10,000 nucleotides of DNA from Eimeria necatrix (Eukaryota > Apicomplexa > Conoidasida > Eucoccidiorida > Eimeriidae): contig NW_013654692.1 of assembly GCF_000499385.1 (NCBI RefSeq), positions 1-10,000 of the forward strand, in the 5' to 3' direction. The notes under the pieces are model-generated. The model did not search any database. It had not been told where the DNA came from and saw nothing but the letters and a program-made list of their open reading frames with translations. A program made the position numbers and the translations under genes. Positions 1-6,094 of the stretch are shown here, in pieces; position 1 is the first letter of the stretch, and every line of letters begins with the position of its first letter.

Positions 1-1370
1 CAGCAGCAGCAGCAAACCCACCGAGTGCAGCACAGAGGAACTTGGCGCTGCGCAGCTGCTGCGCCAAAGCCAACGGGGGGGGGCCCCTGTGGCTCTTGTA
101 AGAATGGCTGATGGCCCTGCGGGCTTTGCGGCTGGTGGGGTGGTCGAAAACCACGGCCAAGTGCGAGGGCCGCAGCCGCCGCCGCAGCTGCAGCAAACCC
201 TAAACCCTAAACCCTAAACCCTAAACCCTAAACCCTGAACCCTGGGCCCCAGGCCTGGGCCCCGCGCCCAGGCGTTCGGCGGCGCGGCGGGGGGGAGTTG
301 GGAAACGGGAAGCAGTGCACACACGCAAGAGGCCAAGCCAAACCCTAAACCCTAAACCCTAAACCCTAAACCCTAAACCCTAAACCCTGAGGGGGTGCGG
401 CTTCGATCCCACCACTTGGTGGCCTTTAATTAAACGTCAAGAGCAGCACTCTTTGAAGAAGAATTTAAGACGGGAGAAAGCAGCAGCGGCGCTGGTTTCA
501 GCGGCAAACCCTTTTTCAGGGTTTCCAAACCCTAAACCCTAAACCCTAAACCCTAAACCCTAAACCCTCACCTGAGCCAAAGCCCGCACAAAACCCCACA
601 GGGCCCCCACATCTTCTCCTTCTCGACTTTTCAAATGAGGCATTCCATGAAAACATCTAAACATTACACAACTCCCATCCACCACCAGAAAACGCCCCAC
701 CGCGGGGGCCCCCGAACTGGGGGCCCCGGGGGCCCCCTCGCTGGGGGCCCCCCCCGTGGGGGCCCCCCGCGTGGGGGCCCCCCTCGTGGGGGGCCCCCTA
801 GTGGGGGCCCCGGGGGGCCCCCTCGTGGGGGTCCCCACAGTGGGGGCCCCCCTGCTGGGGGCCCCCAGGGCAGAGGGTCCCCCGGGGCCGGGGGCCCCCT
901 GGGTGGGGGCCCCCTGGGTGGGGGCCCCTGAAGTGGGGGCCCCCTCAGTTGGGGCCCCCAGAGGCGGGGGCCCCGGGGAAGGGGCCCCTGAGGTGGGGGC
1001 CCCTGTAGTGGGGGCCCCCGTGGGGACTTCCACAACAGGGAGACTTGTGGTGGGGGCCCCTTTGGGGGCCCCCTTGGGGGCCCCCTTGGGGGCCCCCTTG
1101 GGGGCCCTTTTGGAAGCCTTTTTGGGGGCCCCTTTGAGGACTTCTTCGGGGGTTTCTTTGGGGGCCCCCTTGGGGGCCCCCTTGGGGGCCTTTTTGGGGG
1201 GGCCTCCTGTGGGGGCCCCCGTAGTGGGGGCCCCTGCGGAGGGGGCCCCTCTAGTAGGGGCCCCCCTGGAGGGGGCCCCTGGGGGGGGGCCCCCTGTGGG
1301 TATTTCTGGAGACCCTTTTGTGGGTTGGGCAGCAGGGCAGGGGGCAGGGGGGCCCCCTGTGTTCATCCTT

Positions 1371-1415
<45 letters not shown>

Positions 1416-1682
1416 CTTTTGGAGCTGGCAGAAGAGGTGAAGCAGCTGCAAAAGCGGGGGGACAGGGGGCCCCCAAAGGGGGCCCCCAGGCCTCCTCGGG
1501 GGCCCCCCGGGGCCCCCGGGGCCCCCCGGGGGCCCCCAAGAAAGCTCAAACCCAAAAGGGCCTCTTCGGGGGGCCCCCTGCTGCAGGGGGCCCCCACAGC
1601 TTGCAGGGGCCCCTCCATGTGTCTTCTGGGCCTTCTGCGTCTGCTGCAGGTGCTGCAAGCAGCATGCAGCAGCAGCAGCTGC

Positions 1683-1723
<41 letters not shown>

Positions 1724-1768
1724 CAGGTGGGTGGGCGGGAACCGTGAGAGAAACCCCGCTGCCGTTGT

Positions 1769-1800
<32 letters not shown>

Positions 1801-1976
1801 CTCGACGATGGGCAGAAGCAGCAGGGCCCCAAGGTAAAGGGGGGCCCCCTAAGCAAGTGGGGGGCCCCCCAAGTCTCGCTGGGGGCCCCCAAACCCTCAT
1901 AGCTGGAAGGGCCAAAAGGGTACAGTCTGGCAGCAACGGGGGGCCCCCTTGACACACTAAAGCGGGCGACGGATCT

Positions 1977-2013
<37 letters not shown>

Positions 2014-2170
2014 GCAGCTGTGGGGCCCTGCCCATCACAGCAGCAAAAGGGCCCCTGCTGCTGCCATTTGCGAGCCACCGCAGCGCAGCAGCAAAAGAAA
2101 ACTCAAAGAAGCAAATGGGGGCCCCCAGGGCCTCTTTTTGGGGGCCCCCTTGGCCAGAAGGGGCCCCCAA
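1..2170 (-). CDS. Pol I-type 5'-3' exonuclease (FEN superfamily), N-terminal part, partial at window edge
   Basis: Two exons can be read. Exon 1 ends at 572 (donor CAG|GTGAGG) with FLVVDGSCVMFRCFHGMPHL and GALWGFVRALAQ at about 691-572. Exon 2 runs from 187 (acceptor TTTGCTGCAG|) and reads HLAVVFDHPTSRKARR, then SYKSHRGPPP and QQLRSAKFLCAALG. Both junctions are phase 0. This is the order in bacterial DNA polymerase I 5'-nuclease domains: VDGS with the metal-binding Asp, AVVFD, then YKxHR. Known family role: removal of RNA primers and 5' flaps; Plasmodium has an apicoplast-targeted member, so a plastid role is possible here (inference). Exon 2 may end at 22, where GTGGGT could be a donor; the rest lies beyond position 1. 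The frame is open up to a Met at 2170, with another Met at 2035 that starts a hydrophobic poly-Leu run. Upstream of about residue 490 everything is low complexity (Gly-Ala-Pro repeats, Ala and Gln runs), so the true start and any introns in that part are uncertain. The domain call is fairly sure; the 5' end is not. Confidence 0.8.
195..243 (+). repeat. Interstitial telomere-type array (AAACCCT)n, block 1
   Basis: Five perfect AAACCCT heptamers, then the degenerate GAACCCT and a G/C-rich tail. It lies inside the exonuclease intron a few bases from the splice acceptor. Confidence 0.95.
340..388 (+). repeat. Interstitial telomere-type array (AAACCCT)7, block 2
   Basis: Seven perfect heptamers in the same orientation as block 1, in mid-intron. 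Confidence 0.95.
527..568 (+). repeat. Interstitial telomere-type array (AAACCCT)6, block 3
   Basis: Six perfect heptamers ending three bases from the donor dinucleotide of the exonuclease intron (571-570). A lone TTTTTCAGGGTTT lies just before it in the opposite sense. Confidence 0.95.
700..1310 (-). repeat. GGGGCCCC minisatellite encoding Gly-Ala-Pro pentapeptide repeats
   Basis: Dense, irregular tandem units of roughly 12-15 bp built on the palindromic core GGGGCCCC. In the frame of the exonuclease gene they give GAPTR, GAPTT, GAPSS, GGPP and KGAPKGAPK pentads, with a Lys-rich stretch around 1050-1200. Because the core is a palindrome, both strands stay open in several frames here, which explains the long competing open frames. 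Further clusters lie at about 1460-1620, 1840-1950 and 2115-2170. Whether the repeats are translated depends on where the protein starts. Confidence 0.85.
1372..1413 (+). repeat. (CAG)n tract in exon 1 frame (poly-Ala)
   Basis: About 14 CAG units. On the minus strand it is (CTG)n, read as poly-Ala in the exonuclease frame. It could instead mark an unrecognised intron, since sense CTG runs mark introns in the neighbouring gene. Confidence 0.9.
1664..1801 (+). repeat. (CTG)n tracts, poly-Gln and poly-Ala coding on minus strand
   Basis: Two CTG-rich blocks (about 1675-1724 and 1770-1801) separated by a short unique segment. In the minus-strand exonuclease frame they give a Gln run of about 16 residues and an Ala run. 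Confidence 0.85.
1979..2012 (+). repeat. (CAG)n tract, poly-Leu coding on minus strand
   Basis: About 11 CAG units. In the exonuclease frame this gives about 12 Leu directly after MGRAPQLP (Met at 2035), followed by DPSPALVCQ. This resembles a signal-peptide core but could equally be a chance product of the microsatellite. Confidence 0.85.
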
Positions 2171-2179
2171 AAGACCCTC

Positions 2180-2221
<42 letters not shown>

Positions 2222-2650
2222 GCAAAAACAAGTTAATCAAATTTGAATCCAAAACAACAAAAGAACCCAAAAAACACACAAGTAATTTATTCCATTCACT
2301 GGTGCTGCTCTAGGGCCCTAGGGGGCCCCTTGGGGGCCCCCCTGGGGGCCCCTTTGGGGGCCCCCCGGGGGCCCCCTGGGGGCCCCTGTGGGGGCCCCCG
2401 GGGCCCCTAAAGCCTGGCTAAATAAAGGAATAAAATTGAAGCGAAATAAATAAATATATTTTTTGGATTTATTTTATTTTAAATTTGATTTATTGAGTTA
2501 TCATAAATATTGTTTTATTTGTGGACTTGACGGAATTAAGTTATTTTCTTTATTTTTTTAATTATTTAATTCTTTTAATTGATTAATTCGTTGAAATGAT
2601 TTAATTAATCAAAAGATTTAATTAATTTAATTAATTTAATTAATTTAATT
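2171..2650. other. Region upstream of the exonuclease open frame: CAG tract, GGGGCCCC cluster, AT-rich island
   Basis: No gene recognised. It holds a CAG run (about 2180-2222), an A-rich segment (2222-2290), a compact cluster of GGGGGCCCC units (2311-2409), then a strongly AT-rich island (2410-2660) ending in repeated TTAATTAA/TTTAATTAA. It lies 5' of the exonuclease frame and so probably holds its 5' UTR or promoter (inference). Confidence 0.6.
2311..2409. repeat. GGGGGCCCC tandem cluster outside the open frame
   Basis: Around nine units of a G4-5C4-5 palindrome, spaced about 8-17 bp, in non-coding sequence. They share the core of the Gly-Ala-Pro coding minisatellite downstream, so the repeat is not confined to coding DNA. 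Confidence 0.85.
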
Positions 2651-2658
2651 AATTCAAA
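2590..2658. repeat. TTAATTAA-type AT repeat
   Basis: Units of TTTAATTAA/TTAATTAATT repeat with a period of about 9 bp from roughly 2598 to 2655, ending an AT-rich island some 240 bp long. Confidence 0.8.
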
Positions 2659-2728
2659 TTTTCAACTCGTTGCAGCTGCCAGGCCATCTTTAGGCAAAGA
2701 GGAGGACTCTCTGCGCTTGTGGTGCCTA

Positions 2729-2746
2729 AGGGTTTAGGGTTTAGGG
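2729..2746 (-). repeat. Telomere-type patch in opposite orientation
   Basis: AGGGTTTAGGGTTTAGGG on the plus strand, i.e. inverted relative to every other telomere-type block in the window. Confidence 0.9.
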
Positions 2747-2752
2747 CTTGCT

Positions 2753-2784
<32 letters not shown>

Positions 2785-2859
2785 TGCAGCAGCAGCAGCT
2801 GCAGCAGCAACAGCAGCAGCCCTGCCGCCCCACTCCAGGCCAGCTTCAGCACCCCTTTT

Positions 2860-2958
2860 GGGTGTACAATAGAGACCTGCTGAGGTGTACATACACCTGC
2901 TGAGGTGTACATACACCTCAGTGTACAACAAAGAGCTGCTGGGGTGTATAGACACCTG
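2860..2958. repeat. Tandem palindromic units of the GTGTAC(A)TACAC family
   Basis: Two near-perfect adjacent units, TGAGGTGTACATACACCT, start at 2881 and 2901. Degenerate flanking copies lie at about 2862 (ending in ACAATAGAGACCT) and 2942 (GTGTATAGACACCT). They are related to the perfect GGTGTACGTACACC palindromes at 3607-4266. Confidence 0.8.
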
Positions 2959-3040
2959 CTGCTGCTTCTGAGCTGCGCTCTGCAGCAGCAGCAGAGCCAA
3001 ACGCAAACCCTAAAGGCGCCCGAAGGCCCCTCTCACCTCC

Positions 3041-3084
3041 AAACCCTAAACCCTAAACCCTAAACCCTAAACCCTAAACCCTAA
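3041..3084 (+). repeat. Interstitial telomere-type array (AAACCCT)6
   Basis: Six perfect heptamers in intergenic sequence, preceded by a single AAACCCTAAA at 3005. Confidence 0.95.
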
Positions 3085-3239
3085 GTGGAAAAGAGGCTAA
3101 ATAGCATTTAAGTCCAGCCGTTTCGCTGTACTGGATAGACAGGCCGCTCTTGGCCAGTTCGAGCTGTCTGTACACCCCAAGTCCTTTGGGCCCTTCCCCT
3201 CTGCGGCAGCCCAAGTGCCCCAGTGGCCCTCCAGCCCCC

Positions 3240-3472
3240 AGTGGTCACATGGGGTGACCAGTGGTCACTTGCATGCGCATGCAGCCACTTGTGGGGTGAC
3301 CAGTGGCTGCTGAAGTGACCAGTGGTCACTTGCATGCGCATGCAGTGGCTGGTGAAGTGGCCAGTGGCCGCTTGCATGCGCATGCAGTGGCTGGCGAAGT
3401 GACCAGTGGACCACTGCATGCAGCTGCAAATGACCAGTGGTCACTTGCATGCGCATGCAGTGGTCCACTGGG
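3240..3472. repeat. Palindromic minisatellite (TGACCAGTGGTCA / TGCATGCGCATGCA)
   Basis: An irregular minisatellite whose units alternate two dyad elements: GTGACCA-G-TGGTCAC (3254-3268, 3315-3329, variants near 3401 and 3431) and the perfect palindrome TGCATGCGCATGCA (3270-3283, 3331-3344, 3373-3386, 3446-3459). These are joined by GTGGCTGGTGAAG-like spacers. Spacings of 61, 42 and 73 bp show loss and gain of half-units. No coding function is seen; the preceding 3085-3240 is unique sequence without a recognisable gene. Confidence 0.85.
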
Positions 3473-3720
3473 CCGGCGGCGCGAGGGCGAAGCGCGGGGG
3501 CCCCCAGGACCAGGGGGGCCCCCTTGAGGGCACGAGGGAGAAGCGCAGCAGCAACTGCAACAAATGAAAACTGTTCTGCTGCCTTCGGAGCGCTCGGGGA
3601 CGCGGGGTGTACGTACACTGGACAGGGAGCGAGCGCTGCTGAGGTGTACGTACACCTCAGCACAGTGAGCCAGCGCCGGCGCCGCTGGAAAGCGAACCGG
3701 CAGCTCAAATAGTCCTTGGA
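3473..3720. other. Intergenic GC-rich segment; no gene recognised
   Basis: GC-rich sequence with two GGGGGCCCCC elements (about 3495-3532) and two GTGTACGTACAC palindromes (3607-3618 and 3637-3662). Only short open frames of unremarkable composition. Confidence 0.5.
3637..3662. promoter_or_regulatory. 26-bp perfect palindrome centred on GTACGTAC
   Basis: A perfect dyad with core GAGGTGTACGTACACCTC extended by TGCT on the left and AGCA on the right. It is the longest member of the GTGTACGTACAC family here. Function unknown; a protein-binding site or a repeat-derived palindrome are both possible. Confidence 0.5.
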
Positions 3721-4195
3721 ATGAACTTTATAAATTATTTATTATTTATAAATGTAAATAATAAAAGATGAATGAAAGAACTTGAAGGAATTTCGACTTC
3801 TTTCCTTGAATGCAACTTTCTCTTTCCTAAACCACCAAACACAACCGCCTGCATGCACGCCGCCGCGAAGATGTGCTGAAATGCATTTATTGGAAGCAAA
3901 CGGGAAAATAAATAAAAACAAAATGAAAACGGAAAATAAATAAAAAGAAAATGAAAAATATAATCATAAATGAAGTGGAGCTGAAATTGCATGCATCTGA
4001 GGCGCAACACGCGCAGCGGCTCCTGCTGCTGGAACTTGGGACTTTTGCAAAAGACTGAAACATAAAAGTGCATTTAAATCCACTTTTCCGCTAATAGCTT
4101 TATTATATCATCAAAAAGAGAAGAAGAAACATAAATGAGAAGCAGAAATACAACAAGAAGCAGAAGTGCTTGCGCAGAAGCGAAGTGCATTACTC
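3720..4195. other. AT-rich intergenic stretch; no gene recognised
   Basis: A/T-rich sequence with AAATAAATAAAAA runs (3900-3965) and scattered GC-richer patches. It contains TGCATGCA at 3850-3857 and 3988-3995. A short minus-strand frame at about 4000-4070 (SPKFQQQEPLRV) resembles no family I know and does not supply the missing EEP terminal exon. Confidence 0.5.
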
Positions 4196-4196
4196 C

Positions 4197-4290
4197 GGTG
4201 TACGTACACCCGAAACGCCGCGGCCTCCATTTTGAGGACTCGGGGCGTTTCGAGTGTACGTACACCCCAAGTCCTCCATTTTGAGGACTT
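4197..4290. repeat. Inverted repeat with palindromic ends, plus adjacent hairpin
   Basis: 4197-4219 (GGTGTACGTACACCCGAAACGCC run together) is the reverse complement of 4244-4266 at 22 of 23 positions, with a 24-bp loop. Each arm ends in a GTGTACGTACAC palindrome. Directly after it, AAGTCCTC-CATTTT-GAGGACTT (4269-4290) forms a second hairpin; its loop-side sequence CCTCCATTTTGAGGACT also occurs inside the first loop. The stem has no following T-run, so it is not a convincing terminator. Confidence 0.75.
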
Positions 4291-4785
4291 CCAAGCTCAT
4301 AATGCATCATTTTGAAGATCTAATTCGCGCATGCATGCAGCAAACAGAAACTTTATTTAATTAGAGAGCAATTCCAAATAAATGCAGTTTATTTCCTCCA
4401 CTTTCCAGCTGCTGCATGCACTCTGCTGCTGCTTCGGCCTGCTGCTGGGCCAGGCGCGGGCTGCTGCTGCAGGCCTTTTCTGGGCTCTTTCTCTCGCGAA
4501 TTTCTCCTCCTTGCATCATTTTAATTCTTTTCTTTTTTTATTTCTTTATTTGTTCTTTTTTTCCATTTATTTAATCCATTTTTCATCCATTTTTTCCACT
4601 CAAAAGGCCCACAAATGCCGCCCCCTCCCCCGGCCTTCGCTGCGCTCTGGCCTTGCATAGCAGCTGCCTACACACTGCGACGTCCTGCTGGAGCAGCAGC
4701 AGCAGCAGCAGCAGAAGCAGCAGGAGCAACAGCAGCAGCAGCAGCAGCAGCAGAAGCAGCAGGAGCAGCAGCAGCAGCAGCTCAC
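4291..4785. other. Presumed downstream region/last intron of the EEP gene: AT-rich sequence, TGCATGCA elements, CAG tract
   Basis: Contains TGCATGCA at 4332-4339 and 4413-4420, a T-rich stretch (4505-4595), a unique GC-rich patch (4605-4690) and a CAG/GCAGAAGCAGCAGGAG tract (4693-4781). The tract directly follows, in sense, the donor GTGAGC at 4785, so it is probably intronic. No exon with the expected Ser-Asp-His motif was found. Confidence 0.5.
4693..4781 (+). repeat. Interrupted (CAG)n tract
   Basis: CAG units with GAAGCAGCAGGAG interruptions repeated twice about 50 bp apart. It is sense (CTG)n in the presumed intron after the last recognised EEP exon. Confidence 0.9.
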
Positions 4786-5361
4786 CTCATTGGGGCAGGA
4801 GCCAACTCGTCCTTGCCTGAGCATGCTCGGCAGCTGATAGACTTGAGCTACCTGCGACCAAACCAAACCCTAAACCCTAAACCCTAAACCCTAAACCCTA
4901 AACCCTAAACCACATTAGAAGCAGCAGCACTGAGCCACGGGGCAGCAGCAAAGCTGCAAACAACGGAGGCATTAGCAGCACCAAGGACAGCAGCAGCCGC
5001 AGCACCCTAGGCGTAGTTAGCAGCAGCAGCAGCAGCAGCAGCAAACCAGCACTAGCAGCAAAGCAGCAGCAGCTGCAGCAGCAGCACCGAACTAGCAGCA
5101 GCAGCAGCACCGAACTAGCAGCAGCAGCAGCACCGAACTAGCAGCAGCAGCAGCAGCAGTTGGATACAAGGGCTCCGCAAGGTGTCCATACACCTGAGGG
5201 AGCAGCAAAATGCGGAATAAAATGAAAAATAAATAAAAAGAATTAAATTAAAAAATTAATTACCTGCAAATTGTCTGACTGATAAAATATGTAATCAATG
5301 CAGCCTTTTTGCCATCCGTGAAAAGCTGTAAAGGCTGGCTCCTCCACAAAGTCCCCAGCTG

Positions 5362-5400
<39 letters not shown>

Positions 5401-5703
5401 GGCTGCTGCTGCTGCTGCTGTTGCAGTTGCTGGGGCTGCTGCTGTTGTTGCTGGGGCTGCTGCCGTAGTTGCTGGGGCTTGTGCTGTATTTGCCCGGGCT
5501 GCTGCTGCTGCTGCTGCTGCTGGGGCTGGGGTTGCTGCTGCTGCTGCTGCTGGGGCTGGGGTTGCTGCTGCTGCTGCTGCTGGGGCTGGGGTTGCCGCTG
5601 CTGCTGCTGCTGCTCGGGCTGGGGGTGCTGCTGCTGCTGCTGGGGCTGGGGGTCACCGCGGGGCCCCAGATGCCCGCCTGCGGGGCCTCGGGCCCTGCCT
5701 CGC

Positions 5704-5746
<43 letters not shown>

Positions 5747-6038
5747 CAGCACAGCTGCTGCTGCTTGCTGCTCCTTTCCTTTCCACTGCGTGTCAGTGGG
5801 GCGAATGGCATAAGCGCTTTTGAGGGCGAAGGGTAGAGACACTACAAAGGGGTCTTCCGCTTTTAGCTTCCCCTGCTGCTGCTGCTGCTGCTGCTGTTCT
5901 TGCTGCTGCAGCTGCAGCAGCTGCTGCTGCTGGAGATCCTGCGGCTGCAGCTGCTGCTCAGGAGATGCAAGTGGGGAGTCCTGCTGCGGGGCGGCAGCAA
6001 GAGGATCTGCGGGGTTCTCGCTGCCGTTGGCCTCGCTG

Positions 6039-6094
<56 letters not shown>

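Larger units (their letters stand above)
188..571 (-). other. Intron 1 of the 5'-3' exonuclease gene, with three telomere-type arrays
   Basis: A 384-nt GT-AG intron inferred because exonuclease domain sequence resumes in phase 0 on both sides. The donor GTGAGG runs straight into sense TTTAGGG repeats, and the acceptor is preceded by GGGTTTAGGGTTTGCTGCAG. The middle holds a G-rich unique segment (about 244-339) and a short unique segment (about 389-526). Confidence 0.75.
2651..3040. other. Intergenic segment with CAG tract and GTGTACATACAC palindromes; no gene recognised
   Basis: Contains an inverted telomere-type patch (2729-2746), a CAG run (2752-2822), a unique stretch of about 40 bp, then palindromic units related to AGGTGTACATACACCT between about 2860 and 2960. 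Open frames here are microsatellite products and show no recognisable domain. Confidence 0.6.
4852..5263 (-). other. Intron between EEP exons E and F
   Basis: 412 nt with donor CAG|GTAATT at 5263 and acceptor GGTCGCAG| ending at 4852, both phase 0. Joining them gives [13 protein letters not shown]. In sense it holds an AT-rich start, a GTGTCCATACACC palindrome-like unit (about 5179), a long (CTG)n region and a telomere-type array right before the acceptor. Confidence 0.75.

Noticed and set aside
393..425. GGCTTCGATCCC, like a tRNA T-loop
   Set aside because: No acceptor stem, D-arm or anticodon arm can be placed; telomere-type repeats lie directly upstream.
195..568. A true chromosome end
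   Set aside because: The arrays are short, interrupted by unique sequence, and lie within an intron between two exons of one gene domain.
756..1952. Long plus-strand open frame rich in Gly, Ala, Pro, Val
   Set aside because: It is the mirror of the GGGGCCCC and CAG repeats; the minus strand carries the recognisable exonuclease motif in the same stretch, and the plus frame holds no domain.
2649..3006. Minus-strand frames with poly-Leu or poly-Ala between 2649 and 3006
   Set aside because: They are CAG-repeat translations flanked by telomere-type and palindromic repeats; no recognisable protein sequence.
3108..3310. Plus-strand stretch reading KSSRFAVLDRQAALGQFEL without stops for about 70 codons
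   Set aside because: It has no start codon after the upstream stop, no splice sites I could defend, and runs into the minisatellite.
3240..3480. CRISPR-like array, or an exon encoding Asp-His (PVDHC or SDHW) for the missing EEP end
   Set aside because: Units are palindromic with variable spacing and no unique spacers, and this is a eukaryotic locus. The Asp-His pairs arise from the repeat and lack the flanking family residues and a phase-0 splice site I could support.
4382..4660. Plus-strand open frame with a Leu/Phe-rich, signal-like start (MQFISSTFQLLHALCCCF)
   Set aside because: Composition follows a CTG run and a T-rich stretch; no domain is seen.
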